Shown: positions 1-8,599 of the stretch, one piece after another
How positions within the stretch are numbered: the first letter of the stretch is position 1
How the letters are laid out: each line of letters opens with the position of its first letter
DNA from: JBFGCM01 sp041581135
GTDB taxonomy: Bacteria > Actinomycetota > Acidimicrobiia > Spongiisociales > UBA5794
Direction of reading: 5' to 3'
NCBI GenBank assembly: GCA_041581135.1
Contig: JBFGCM010000077.1
Span: forward strand, 1 to 18,111
Length of the DNA stretch: 18,111 nt
Program-made: the position numbers and the translations under genes
Notes under the pieces: model-generated
What the model saw: only the letters and a program-made list of their open reading frames with translations
What the model was told of the DNA's origin: nothing
The model's database searches: none

Positions 1-1203
1 CCGCAGAGTGAAGTGGCTTCGGTTCAGCTCCTTCACTGATCGGACTCCGAGGAGCTGCATCGTGCGAGCGATACCGGCCGCGAACATCTCCAATGCACGC
101 TCGACGCCGTGCTCTCCCCCGGCCATGAGGCCATACAGGTAGGCCCGGCCGATGAACGCCGCCGTGGCACCTTGGGCCACCGCCGCCACGACATCGGCGC
201 CGTCCATGATGCCTCCATCGACGTAGACCTCGATCTGGTCGCCCACCGCGTCCGCCATGTGCGGAAGCAGCTCGAAGGTGGTCGGACCTCGGTCGAGCTG
301 GCGGCCGCCGTGGTTGGACACGATGATCGCATCGGCGCCGCGAGCTACCGCCTCGCGGGCGTCCTCGACTCGCTGGATGCCCTTGATGACCAGCGGGCCG
401 TCCCAGTGCTCACGAAGCCAGTCGATGTCGGACCAGTTGAGCGTGGGGTCGAACGCGTGGGCCACCAGCTCGGCGACCGTGCCGTCGAAGTGCCGCAGCG
501 TTGCGAACTCGAGCGGTTCGGTGGTGAGCAGGTTGTACCACCACGAGGGATGCCGCCCCATGTCGAGGAGCGTCTTCAGGGTGAGCGACGGCGGCACGGT
601 GAGGCCGTTGCGCACGTCTCTTGCCCGGAGGCCGGGAATGGCGGTGTCTACCGTCAGGATCACCGCCGAGTAGCCGGACGCCTTGGCGCGGATCAGCAGG
701 TCGCGGCTGAAGTCGCGGTCCTTGAACAGGTAGAGCTGAAACCAGCGGTTGAGGGTGGGAGCCGCCGCCGCCACGGTCTCCGGTGTGGTGGTCCCCAGGG
801 TCGACAACGCATACGTGATACCGGCTCGGGCGGCGGCGCGCGCCACGGCGGGCTCGCCCTCGTGCTGCATCATCCGCGTGAATCCGGTTGGGGCCAGCGC
901 CAACGGAAGCCGTGAGGGAGCGCCGAGCAGGGACGTACCGGTATCGACTTCGGACACGTCCCGAAGCACGGTGGGGTTCCACTCGACCCGGCGATAGGCT
1001 TCCCGGGAGCGGCGGAGGGCGATCTCCTCGTCGGCGGCACCGTCGGTGTAGTCGAACGGGGCCCGGGGAGTGCGACGTTTGGCGACCTGGCGCAGGTCCC
1101 AGATCGAGGCGGCAGAGGCGAGACGGGCCTCGGGCCCGAGACCGGGCGGCCGGATCTTGACGAGCGGCTTCACCTCGCTCCACTTCGGCATTCGACGCGT
1201 CAC
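1..1203 (-). CDS. lldD: FMN-dependent L-lactate dehydrogenase (LldD2-like), C-terminus cut by window edge
   Basis: Member of the FMN-dependent alpha-hydroxy-acid dehydrogenase family, which oxidises L-lactate to pyruvate and passes electrons to the quinone pool at the membrane. The protein reads MTRRMPKWSEVKPLVK and, from memory, follows mycobacterial LldD2 closely along its length (RRTPRAPFDYTDGAADEE, LAPTGFTRMMQHEGE, RDVRNGLTVPPSLTLKT). Visible active-site elements are Lys274 in LVIKGIQ, and SNHGGRQLD with catalytic His298 and substrate-binding Arg301, followed by the FMN-phosphate segment VDGGIMDGADVV. The GTG start at 1203 is chosen because GGGAGG (1209-1214) lies 5 bases upstream; the in-frame ATG at 1191 is too far from it. 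401 residues are visible, and probably only 10-15 are missing beyond the edge. It follows atpB by 93 bases without a convincing terminator, so it could be co-transcribed with the ATPase. Lactate 2-monooxygenase or another 2-hydroxyacid oxidase is the main alternative. Confidence 0.88.
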   Translation of the reverse strand, partial: MTRRMPKWSEVKPLVKIRPPGLGPEARLASAASIWDLRQVAKRRTPRAPFDYTDGAADEEIALRRSREAYRRVEWNPTVLRDVSEVDTGTSLLGAPSRLPLALAPTGFTRMMQHEGEPAVARAAARAGITYALSTLGTTTPETVAAAAPTLNRWFQLYLFKDRDFSRDLLIRAKASGYSAVILTVDTAIPGLRARDVRNGLTVPPSLTLKTLLDMGRHPSWWYNLLTTEPLEFATLRHFDGTVAELVAHAFDPTLNWSDIDWLREHWDGPLVIKGIQRVEDAREAVARGADAIIVSNHGGRQLDRGPTTFELLPHMADAVGDQIEVYVDGGIMDGADVVAAVAQGATAAFIGRAYLYGLMAGGEHGVERALEMFAAGIARTMQLLGVRSVKELNRSHFTLR

Positions 1204-1296
1204 CGCGACCTCCCTTCGGGCCAGGCCACCAGCGTAGGACCGGCGACTGCCTGAGGGCGGACTCGAAGTGAGCACCGCCGCGCCCGACCGAGCCCG

Positions 1297-2763
1297 CTAG
1301 GTCTCCCCTGCCGCGGCGTCGTCTGGCGTGGCGACGGGGAGCTCATCCTCGCTGGGCTCGACGGCATCGTCATCCGGTGTTGGTCGGTACTTGGCGATCA
1401 GCTCCGGAGCGATGCGGGTGAGCTCGGCATCGGCGTACCCGGCGAACAGCGTCCATGCCCGATCCAGCGTCTCGCCCACTGACCGCCGCTCCGTCCCCTG
1501 GTGGACGAACTCCTCCTCGAAATGGTCGGCAAACTCCAGCGAGCGCCGATCCTCGGCACCGAGGCTCGCCTCGCCGACGATGGCAACCAGCCGGCGCAGG
1601 TCGCGACCGGCGGCGTAGAAGGCGTAGAGCTGATCGGCGACGGCCCGGTGATCCTCGCGGGTGCGACCCGGGCCGGTGCCGGCATTCATGAGACGGCTCA
1701 GGCTCGGCAGCACGTCCACCGGCGGGTCGATGCCGCTGCGGTGCAGGCTGCGGGACAACACGATCTGGCCCTCGGTGATGTACCCGGTCAGGTCTGGGAT
1801 CGGGTGGGTGATGTCGTCATCGGGCATCGACAGCAGGATGAGCTGGGTCAGGCTGCCGTCGTGGTCGCGAATCCTGCCGGCCCGCTCGTAGATCGTGGCG
1901 AGGTCCGTGTACATGTAGCCCGGGTAACCGCGCCGGCCCGGCACCTCCTCTCGTGCCGTGCTCACCTCACGCAACGCTTCGCAGTAGTTCGTCATGTCGG
2001 TGAGGATGACGAGGACCTGGTAACCGTGCTCGAAAGCCAGGTACTCGCCCGCAGTGAGGGCGATGCGCGGGGTGAGCAGACGTTCGATGGTGGGGTCGTC
2101 CGCCAGGTTCATGAACAGCACCGTGCGGTTGAGCTGCTCGCTGTGCTCGAGGAAGTCACGGAAGTAGGACGCCTCTCGGAACGTGATGCCCATGGCAGCG
2201 AACACCACCGCGAAAGGCTCGCCCGGCTTGGTGACTCGGGCACCGGCCGCCACCCGGGCCGCCAACTCGTTCGCCGGCAGGCCGAACCCCGAGAAGATGG
2301 GGAGCTTCTGGCCCCTGACCAGGGTGTTCAGGCCATCGATACTCGAGATCCCGGTTTCTATCAGCTCCGACGGGTATTCCCGCGCGGCCGGGTTGATCGG
2401 CAGGCCGTTGACGTCCCAGAACTCCTCCGGCATGGGCGGCGGCCCACCGTCGATGGGTGTTCCCGACCCGTCCATCATCCGACCCAGGAGATCGAGGCCG
2501 ACCCCGAGACGTGCCGCGTCGCCACCCAACCGCACCACGGTGGTCGCCACATCGAGACCGCGCGTACCGGCATATACCTCGATGACGGCCCGCCGGCCGT
2601 CGACCTCGAGCACCTGGCCGCGACGAACCTCGCCGTCCGGGGCGACCACGTCGACCACTTCCTCGGCGTGAACCCCCGTGGCACGGTCGATGAAGATGAG
2701 AGGTCCCGACACGTAGTCCACGGTCCGGAACTCGGTGGTGTGCAGTCCGCGCCGAAGCCTCAC
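1297..2763 (-). CDS. atpB: V/A-type ATPase subunit B (non-catalytic nucleotide-binding)
   Basis: Regulatory, non-catalytic subunit of the V1/A1 head, alternating with A in the A3B3 hexamer. Beta-barrel N-domain (about 1-75), then a nucleotide-binding domain where the P-loop is replaced by SGFGLPANELA (158-168), the hallmark of B. Family motifs include YPSELIETGISSIDGLN, TDMTNYCEALREVS, RRGYPGYMYTDLATIYERAG and VDVLPSLSRLMNAG with the arginine-finger Arg357. 488 residues is slightly long: the last ~25 are an acidic, disordered-looking tail (EPSEDELPVATPDDAAAGET). The frame is open well upstream, but the real start is GTG at 2763. It overlaps the atpA stop as GTGA and has GGAGG 5 bases upstream, inside the end of atpA. 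This fits translational coupling that keeps A and B equimolar. Last ATPase gene of the operon. Confidence 0.95.
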   Translation of the reverse strand: MRLRRGLHTTEFRTVDYVSGPLIFIDRATGVHAEEVVDVVAPDGEVRRGQVLEVDGRRAVIEVYAGTRGLDVATTVVRLGGDAARLGVGLDLLGRMMDGSGTPIDGGPPPMPEEFWDVNGLPINPAAREYPSELIETGISSIDGLNTLVRGQKLPIFSGFGLPANELAARVAAGARVTKPGEPFAVVFAAMGITFREASYFRDFLEHSEQLNRTVLFMNLADDPTIERLLTPRIALTAGEYLAFEHGYQVLVILTDMTNYCEALREVSTAREEVPGRRGYPGYMYTDLATIYERAGRIRDHDGSLTQLILLSMPDDDITHPIPDLTGYITEGQIVLSRSLHRSGIDPPVDVLPSLSRLMNAGTGPGRTREDHRAVADQLYAFYAAGRDLRRLVAIVGEASLGAEDRRSLEFADHFEEEFVHQGTERRSVGETLDRAWTLFAGYADAELTRIAPELIAKYRPTPDDDAVEPSEDELPVATPDDAAAGET

Positions 2764-4505
2764 AACGCCTCCATCTCTTCCCGAATCGCCGCCATCAGGA
2801 CCCCGGCCCGGGACTCGACCTCTGCGGCCGGCCAGCGGCGCATCTGGGGGACCTCGGCGAGGGACGGCACCGTGCTCGCCAGTGCCGGGTCGATATCGCG
2901 CCGCACCGCCTCTCTCATGGCCTCGTCGGCGCTCCTGATGACTCGCAGCATCCAGAACTGCTTCTCGAGCGTGCAGAAGGCATCGACCGCGTCGAACGCC
3001 GACTGCTGAAGGAAATCCTCTCGCAACATGCGCCCGACGCGGAACACCACCTGTTCCGCCGGATCGAGCACGTCCATGCCCAGCAACTGCACGACGCTTC
3101 GCAGCTCGTCTTCCTGGTCGAGCAGCTTGGACGCCCACATCCGCTGCGCCTCCCAGTCAGGATGAACCTCACGGTCGAACCAGGCACCAAGCCGATACAG
3201 CGAGTAGCTGCGGCGCCAGTGGATCGCGGGGAAGTGACGCCGGCGGGCGAGGTCGGTGTCGAGCGACCAGAACGTGCCGGCCAGGCGCAGGCTGTACTGC
3301 GTGACGGGTTCGGAGAAATCGGCGCCCGGTGGGGACACCGCACCGACCACGCTCACCGATCCGGTCCGGGCATCTCGGCCGAGGCACGTGACCGCCCCGG
3401 ACCGCTCGTAGAACTCGGCAAGCCGCGACGGCAGATACGCCGGGAACCCTTCCTCACCCGGCATCTCCTCCAACCGGCTGGAGACCTCGCGCAGCGCCTC
3501 ACCCCAGCGGCTCGTGCTGTCCGCGAGCACGGCGACGTCGTAGCCCTGGTCGCGGTAGTACTCGGCCAGGGTGATGCCCGTGTAGATGCTGGCTTCGCGC
3601 GCTGCCACCGGCATGTTGGACGTGTTGGCGATCAGGATGGTGCGGTCCATCAGCGACCCGCCGCTGCGAGGATCGATCAGGCGGGGGAACTCCTCGAGCA
3701 CCTCGGCGAGCTCGTTGCCGCGTTCGCCGCATCCCACGTACACGATGACATCGGCGTCGACCCACTTCGCCAAACTCTGCTCCTGGACCGTCTTGCCGGT
3801 GCCGAACCCGCCGGGAATCGTGGCGCTGCCGCCACGCGCCAGAGGGAACAGCGTGTCGATGACGCGCTGACCCGTCACGAGCGGAGCGGTGGGATCGATA
3901 CGTTGACTCACCGGCCGTCGTCGCCGCACCGGCCACTGCTGGAGCATCGCCACCGGTTCGCCATCGATCCATACGACCGGGTCCTCCACTCGCGCCGGGC
4001 CCGGCTCCACCTTGGTCACGGCCCCGCTCTTGTCCCCTGGCACGAGCACGCGATGGTGCAGTGCCGACGTCTCGGGGACGGTGCCCAGCAGGTCCCCCGG
4101 GCCGATGTCGTCGCCGACGGCCACCGCCGGGCTGAACTCCCAATACCGATCTCGGTCCAAGGCCGGCGCCTCGATGCCGCGGCGCAAGAACGGACGGGCG
4201 AACGAGCGCCCGTCTTCCGAAGCGATGGCGGGAAGGGAACGCTGGATGCCGTCGAAGATTCCTCCCAGCAAGCCGGGTCCCAACTCCACCTGCAGCGGGG
4301 CGCCGGTATCGACGACCCCTGACCCGACCTGCAGGCCCGAGGTGCTCTCGTAGACCTGGATCACCGATTGGTCGCCACTCAACCGGATGATCTCGCCGAT
4401 GAGGCGACGTCGGCCCACGCGCACGACGTTGTACAGCCGGCTCTGCAGACCCTCGGCCACCACCACCGGTCCGGCCACTCGAACGATCCTGCCTTCCGCG
4501 CTCAT
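2760..4505 (-). CDS. atpA: V/A-type ATPase subunit A (catalytic)
   Basis: Catalytic subunit of the V1/A1 head; hydrolyses or synthesises ATP at the A/B interface. 581 residues, the normal length. The N-terminal barrel (GRIVRVAGPVVVAEG) is followed by the non-homologous bulge region typical of A subunits (about 110-200). The Walker A loop is GGFGTGKTV at 232-240, with Gly replacing the Pro of the more common GPFGSGKT form. GCGERGNE follows with catalytic Glu261, then the Walker B region YDVAVLADSTSRWGEALREVS (about 322-342), and EEMPGEEGFPAYLPSRLAEFYERSG. ATG at 4505 overlaps the atpF stop as ATGA; the 3' end overlaps atpB as GTGA. No frameshift or lost catalytic residue was seen. Confidence 0.97.
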   Translation of the reverse strand: MSAEGRIVRVAGPVVVAEGLQSRLYNVVRVGRRRLIGEIIRLSGDQSVIQVYESTSGLQVGSGVVDTGAPLQVELGPGLLGGIFDGIQRSLPAIASEDGRSFARPFLRRGIEAPALDRDRYWEFSPAVAVGDDIGPGDLLGTVPETSALHHRVLVPGDKSGAVTKVEPGPARVEDPVVWIDGEPVAMLQQWPVRRRRPVSQRIDPTAPLVTGQRVIDTLFPLARGGSATIPGGFGTGKTVQEQSLAKWVDADVIVYVGCGERGNELAEVLEEFPRLIDPRSGGSLMDRTILIANTSNMPVAAREASIYTGITLAEYYRDQGYDVAVLADSTSRWGEALREVSSRLEEMPGEEGFPAYLPSRLAEFYERSGAVTCLGRDARTGSVSVVGAVSPPGADFSEPVTQYSLRLAGTFWSLDTDLARRRHFPAIHWRRSYSLYRLGAWFDREVHPDWEAQRMWASKLLDQEDELRSVVQLLGMDVLDPAEQVVFRVGRMLREDFLQQSAFDAVDAFCTLEKQFWMLRVIRSADEAMREAVRRDIDPALASTVPSLAEVPQMRRWPAAEVESRAGVLMAAIREEMEAL

Positions 4506-4846
4506 GACTCCGGCTCCGCGAACGAGATCTGGTAACCAATGGTGCGTTGCATCAGATCGGCGAGACGGGCGCGACGCGAAGATGGGGCGCCGGCGATGCC
4601 GCTCGGCAGCGCCACCAGCACCGGCACGGATCGAGCATGCAGCGGCGAGGTGTCGAGGAGGTCGAGAAACCCCTCGTCGACGGCGATGACGCCGGACTCA
4701 CCCTCCGCCAACAGCCGGTCGAATGCCTGCTGTGCCTCTGCGGCCGACTCCACGGGGATGGTCTCGGCCCCGGCGAGCGCAAACCCGGGTACCAGGTCAG
4801 GTGTGCTGATGACGACCAGCCGGGTCCCGCGCTGCTCCCTCACCAC
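4502..4846 (-). CDS. atpF: V/A-type ATPase subunit F
   Basis: Small central-stalk subunit that packs against subunit D and links head rotation to the membrane rotor. 114 residues with the expected F pattern: LVVISTPDLVPGFALAGAETIPV, then an alpha/beta Rossmann-like body (GESGVIAVDEGFLDLLD, VPVLVALPSG), then the C-terminal helix region (RLADLMQRTIGYQISF). The sequence is divergent, so the call rests on both the pattern and the C-F-A order. Two adjacent GTG codons (4846 and 4843) could start it. The second overlaps the atpC stop as GTGA, as at the A/B junction, and may be the true start. No strong Shine-Dalgarno is visible, so expression probably depends on coupling to atpC. The end overlaps atpA by four bases. 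Confidence 0.88.
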   Translation of the reverse strand: MVREQRGTRLVVISTPDLVPGFALAGAETIPVESAAEAQQAFDRLLAEGESGVIAVDEGFLDLLDTSPLHARSVPVLVALPSGIAGAPSSRRARLADLMQRTIGYQISFAEPES

Positions 4847-5892
4847 GGTGTCACCATCACTTCCAGGGTGTCGGAGGGCGGAAGGCCTGCAGCGATGCTG
4901 CGACCGGCGAGCCGCAGATTGCGGGCTTCGTTCTCCACGGCAGCGGTGAACGCGATCGGTATGTCGATGCTCAGCGGGTCGCCGGCGGCGAACAACCCGA
5001 TGAGCTCGTGCGTGAGCGCAGCGTCGATGTCATTGCTCAGCCGAGTGAGATCGCCGTGATCCGCCCACCCCGCCAGGGCCGTCGCCCACGGCGCGGGCAC
5101 CACAGCCATGAGCATTTCAACGGTCCTGTCTCGGCTCGGCGCGGTGGCAGCGCTGCGCAGCACCGCCGGTGCTATTGATCCTCTGCCCCACGGTTCCTGC
5201 TTCGAGAGGACCACCTCATCTTCGGCGGACAACCGTACCGCCGTCATCACGTCCGTTCGGTCCGCCTCCCGTACGAACACCCGGTGCAGCACCGGTAGCT
5301 CGAGATCGGTGAGCTCCTCTTCCCAGCGGGAGGCGTACGCGTCGTCGATGGCCAGCTCCACATGGGCGAGGTCCTGGGTCGATTCGTACACCGGCCACGC
5401 GCCAAAGATGGCATTCGCCGCGCGACGGTCGGGGACACCGAGACTGACCAGCAGCTCGAGCAACGCCCGCACTCCGGAGGCCGCGGCCAGGGCGCGGAGC
5501 GTCCCGGCGTCGAAGGTGCCTGCCGGCACCATGGCCGCCTGTATCTGGGCCGGCGCCGCACGAGCGGCGGCACCACGCAACGCGGCGCGGAGGTTGCGGA
5601 CGTCCCATCGTTCGACCAGGAGGCCCACCGCTCGCGCCGCATCTTCGGCATAGAACCCGGCGACCTCGCGCAGGGTGCGGCCGACGTTCAAGGCAACCGC
5701 GGCATCGAGCCGGCGCATGCCCCGAAACCGCGGCATGGCCGCCTCGACATCAGGCCGGTAGCGGGTGGCACTCAGTAACCCGAGCAGGCCGTCGACGCTA
5801 TCCGCCGCCAGCATCGTGCGGAGATCCTGCACGCCGAACAGAGAAGACTTCCGAGCTCGCAGCCGTGCGTTGCCGTAGTCGTAGTCACTCAT
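4840..5892 (-). CDS. atpC: V/A-type ATPase subunit C (AC39/d-type rotor socket)
   Basis: Funnel-shaped subunit that seats the central stalk on the c-ring (Pfam vATP-synt_AC39 family). 350 residues, mostly helical, in the usual size range. Typical landmarks are the N-terminal YGNARLRARKSSLF, RWDVRNLRAALRG near residues 93-105, and the C-terminal ENEARNLRLAGRSIAAGLP, which matches the conserved E..NLR.I..G segment. The ATG at 5892 lies inside the last codons of atpE (8-base overlap), and the 3' end overlaps atpF. It has no independent spacing, consistent with translational coupling. Confidence 0.93.
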   Translation of the reverse strand: MSDYDYGNARLRARKSSLFGVQDLRTMLAADSVDGLLGLLSATRYRPDVEAAMPRFRGMRRLDAAVALNVGRTLREVAGFYAEDAARAVGLLVERWDVRNLRAALRGAAARAAPAQIQAAMVPAGTFDAGTLRALAAASGVRALLELLVSLGVPDRRAANAIFGAWPVYESTQDLAHVELAIDDAYASRWEEELTDLELPVLHRVFVREADRTDVMTAVRLSAEDEVVLSKQEPWGRGSIAPAVLRSAATAPSRDRTVEMLMAVVPAPWATALAGWADHGDLTRLSNDIDAALTHELIGLFAAGDPLSIDIPIAFTAAVENEARNLRLAGRSIAAGLPPSDTLEVMVTPW

Positions 5893-6475
5893 GTGGGCGG
5901 CCCCCGAGTTCGGGCATCAGCTCCAGCACGAGCCGACGCATGTGGGGGTCGGCACGGGTCAGGCGCTGCTCGATGGTGTTGTCCACGGCGCGTCCGTCCG
6001 AGCACTCGACGCGGCCACCGCACCATGTGTCCAAGTCCGCAACGATCTGCACGTCGTGATCACCGAAGAGCGCATGCGCCAGCGCTTCGTCGGCTGTGCC
6101 CACGCGCAAAACGGTCGCCTCGGGCAGGGCGGCTCGGGCCTCGACGACGAGCTGGACCAGAGCTTCGTCGTACCCCTGAGAGCCACGAAGCCCGGCGAGC
6201 CGGTGCCGCACGCCGTCGAACAGCTCGGCAACGATGGCATTGCGTGCCGTCTGCAGCTGTCGTTCGGCGTCGCGCCTGGCCCGGTTGCGGATCCGATCGG
6301 CGCCCATTTCGGCCTCGCTCGCCCGAGCCGATGCCGCCTCCGCCTCGATCTCCGCCGCTTCGGCAGCGCCACGTGCTCGAATCTCAGCTGCGCGCCGCTG
6401 CGCCGCCGCCTCGATGGCGGCGATCTCCTCGGCGGTCTCGCGCTCGATCGCCTCGATGATGTCGTCGAGCGCCAT
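5885..6475 (-). CDS. atpE: V/A-type ATPase subunit E (peripheral stalk)
   Basis: Peripheral-stalk subunit that pairs with the H/G subunit and holds the A3B3 head stationary. 196 residues. The first ~95 form a long charged, Ala/Glu/Arg-rich coiled coil (ERETAEEIAAIEAAAQRRA, IRNRARRDAERQLQTARN). The C-terminal globular head includes CGGRVECSDGRAVDNTIEQR, close to the family's conserved V.NT.E.RL element. The ATG at 6475 shares one base with the atpK stop (TGATG), and GGGAGG sits only 3 bases upstream, within the end of atpK. An ATP synthase-type b/delta protein is an unlikely alternative given the position between K and C. Confidence 0.92.
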   Translation of the reverse strand: MALDDIIEAIERETAEEIAAIEAAAQRRAAEIRARGAAEAAEIEAEAASARASEAEMGADRIRNRARRDAERQLQTARNAIVAELFDGVRHRLAGLRGSQGYDEALVQLVVEARAALPEATVLRVGTADEALAHALFGDHDVQIVADLDTWCGGRVECSDGRAVDNTIEQRLTRADPHMRRLVLELMPELGGRPHE

Positions 6476-6696
6476 CAGCCTCCCAAGAGGATGATGATCA
6501 TCGCCGCCACGGCAAAGCCGAGGATCACCAAGGTCTCCGGGATTGCGATGAGCAGGATCACCCGCCCGGTCAACTCCGGCTTCTCGGCGATGGCACCGAT
6601 CCCGGCGGAACCGATCCTTCCTTGGGCGTATCCGGTGGCGATGGCGCCGAGCCCGACGGCAAGACCCGCTCCTATGGCCAGCAAACCGACTTCCAT
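6475..6696 (-). CDS. atpK: V/A-type ATPase subunit K (c-ring proteolipid, 8-kDa type)
   Basis: Membrane rotor proteolipid. 73 residues, two hydrophobic helices (about 4-24 and 46-70) joined by a polar loop (GAIAEKPELTGR). It is thus the two-helix form seen in archaea and Thermus, not the 16-kDa duplicated form. The ion-carrying carboxylate is Glu54 in AIPETLVILGF; Gln25 in GYAQGRIG lies in helix 1. The start is ATG at 6696: it has AAAGGAG (6702-6708) about 5 bases upstream and begins MEVGLLAIGAGL, while the longer open frame upstream has no proteolipid character. This is the only operon junction with a real gap (13 bases after atpI) plus its own strong ribosome site, which suits a subunit needed in many copies. 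Confidence 0.95.
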   Translation of the reverse strand: MEVGLLAIGAGLAVGLGAIATGYAQGRIGSAGIGAIAEKPELTGRVILLIAIPETLVILGFAVAAMIIILLGG

Positions 6697-6709
6697 GCTC
6701 GGTCTCCTT

Positions 6710-8599
6710 TCATTGCCGTGAGGAAGTGGCGGTCGAGCCGTTGCCGAACGGCTCGTACTCGCGACCTCCCTCCTCGTAGAACTTGCTGAAGAACTCGACG
6801 TAGTGGAGCCGGAGCGACTGAATCGTCGGGCTGAACGCACCGAGTGCCACGTTCAAGGCGTGGAACAGCGCGGCAATGATGATGCCCAGCCACAGGGGTC
6901 CAGTCGCTCCCAGCTCGTTCGCGACCCTGGCGAGGTAGACGGAGGCGATGCCGATGGCGCCGATGCGGAGGTAGGACAAGATGTTCCCTACGGTCCCGAT
7001 CAGCTCGAGCGGTCCGGTGACCAGGCCCAGTGCCCCTTCGGCGGCGACGAGCAGCACCAGGCCGACGATGAGACCGGCTACTCCCGGCGATACGAAGCCG
7101 GCCGGGAGCTGACCCGCCGCAACGGCAACGATGAGAAACAGACCGCTGAGTGCGACCAGCATGGCGATCCGCTGGGTGAGCAACCGACGGTCTTGGGACC
7201 GGGCGGCTCCCCACACTCCCAGCAACAGGCCCAAGATCACGTGGGCGGCGCCGACTGCGATGGTGAACACCAGCAGCGGCTCGATCGCCTCCTCGCGATT
7301 GATCCACAGCGGCTCCCACCCGAACCAGCGGTGTCCCAGATCGCCGAAGAACTCGGCGTAGACGACACCCCACACGGTCGCCCATGCCGCGGACAGCATC
7401 AGCACGTGGCCCAGATCGGCGATCACGCGACTGCGGTGCCGGAATCGACGCCGGACCCACGCCACCAACGCCAGCAGGATGAGGCCGTAGGCGACGTCGC
7501 CCAACATCATGCCGAAGAAGAGTGGCAAGAAGATCGTCATGAGGATCGTCGGGTCGAGTGCGCCATACCGGGGCAACGACAGCAAACGGACGAGGAACTC
7601 GAAGGGACGGGCGGGGGGCGGGTTGCTGAGCAGCACCGGGGGCGTCTCGGACGGAGCCGGGGCCACCTCCTCCACGATCACCTCTCCGCCCAACTTTCGG
7701 GCCAGGTCCGAACGCAGCGTGGCTACCCCGCGCCGCGGCATCCAGCCGGATAACACGAAGGTGTGCGGCGTGGCACCCAGGTGACCGACCGCTTCGAGCT
7801 GCGCGATCCTGGCATCGAGATGCACACGCGCTGCCGGCCAGTCGATGTGCGTGCCGATCAGACGCTGCAACTCATGCCGGGTGGCGTCGAGCTCGGCCGG
7901 GACCTCCATCAAACGACGTTCCATCGCCGAGATCGCCTGCTGGAACGGCATGCCGGCGAACCGATCCGGGAGCCGCACCCGGGTGACGCGTTCGTGTCCG
8001 AGCAGGTCCTGGACGCGGGCGCTCTGCTTCCGCGGAAACACAAGGACGGCACCGATCGTCTGGGCATCGACCCGATCTGAGAGGATGGTGAAGTTGCTGC
8101 CGATCAGCTCCTCCATCTCGGCGTTCAGATCACCGATGACGCCTTGGTGGGCGACATCGATGAGAAGGGCAACGACCTCGTAGCCGGCCAGGTCGGGGAG
8201 CTCGGGCACCAGCGGCAACAGCCGCTTCAGCGACGCGACGTAGCGGGGCAGGGTGTCCAGCTCCGCCCCGAGGTCGTCGAGCTGGTGCGCCAGGCGCTCG
8301 ATCTGGGGAGTGTCGGCATCGAGCTCCGCCTCGATCTTGGCCAGATCCACATCTGCGCGAGCCGGTAGCGCCGGCAGCGGTGCCAGGGCCAAGGCGGCAT
8401 CGAGACGCGCCCGCAGGTACCGCAGCTGCTCGATCTGCCGTACGTGCTCCTCGTCGAGGGAGAGGGGCGGCAGGTGGAGGGACGCGTCTTGGGTGACGTC
8501 GATGAGCTGGACGCTCCCTGTCTCGTAGAGATGCTCGAGCACGTCGTCGAGGCGCCGACGATGTCCCAAGACGTGGATCTTCGCCATGGGAACTTGCAT
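6710..8599 (-). CDS. atpI: V/A-type ATPase subunit I (membrane stator, a-subunit)
   Basis: Stator membrane subunit that carries the ion half-channels and anchors the peripheral stalks. 629 residues: cytoplasmic domain about 1-345 with coiled-coil stretches (about 48-130 and 220-275), then roughly seven or eight membrane helices from residue 350 to 590. The essential arginine is visible as Arg545 in ILSYLRIGAIGIASVYLA. The C-terminus has LGAFSPTIQSLRLHYVEFFSKF, the standard ending of this family. ATG at 8599 overlaps the atpH stop by one base (TGATG) and is preceded by GAGGAGG about 7 bases upstream; an internal ATG at 8587 is less well placed. Followed 13 bases later by atpK. Confidence 0.96.
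   Translation of the reverse strand: MQVPMAKIHVLGHRRRLDDVLEHLYETGSVQLIDVTQDASLHLPPLSLDEEHVRQIEQLRYLRARLDAALALAPLPALPARADVDLAKIEAELDADTPQIERLAHQLDDLGAELDTLPRYVASLKRLLPLVPELPDLAGYEVVALLIDVAHQGVIGDLNAEMEELIGSNFTILSDRVDAQTIGAVLVFPRKQSARVQDLLGHERVTRVRLPDRFAGMPFQQAISAMERRLMEVPAELDATRHELQRLIGTHIDWPAARVHLDARIAQLEAVGHLGATPHTFVLSGWMPRRGVATLRSDLARKLGGEVIVEEVAPAPSETPPVLLSNPPPARPFEFLVRLLSLPRYGALDPTILMTIFLPLFFGMMLGDVAYGLILLALVAWVRRRFRHRSRVIADLGHVLMLSAAWATVWGVVYAEFFGDLGHRWFGWEPLWINREEAIEPLLVFTIAVGAAHVILGLLLGVWGAARSQDRRLLTQRIAMLVALSGLFLIVAVAAGQLPAGFVSPGVAGLIVGLVLLVAAEGALGLVTGPLELIGTVGNILSYLRIGAIGIASVYLARVANELGATGPLWLGIIIAALFHALNVALGAFSPTIQSLRLHYVEFFSKFYEEGGREYEPFGNGSTATSSRQ

Noticed and set aside
1204..1296. 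Terminator between atpB and lldD
   Set aside because: Only a weak bulged pairing (GGCGG/CCGCC) was found and no T-tract, not enough to call a terminator.
1501..3009. 502-codon open frame on the plus strand
   Set aside because: Lies antisense to atpB and atpA, which have clear motifs. The composition is that of a GC-rich shadow frame with no domain pattern or ribosome site.
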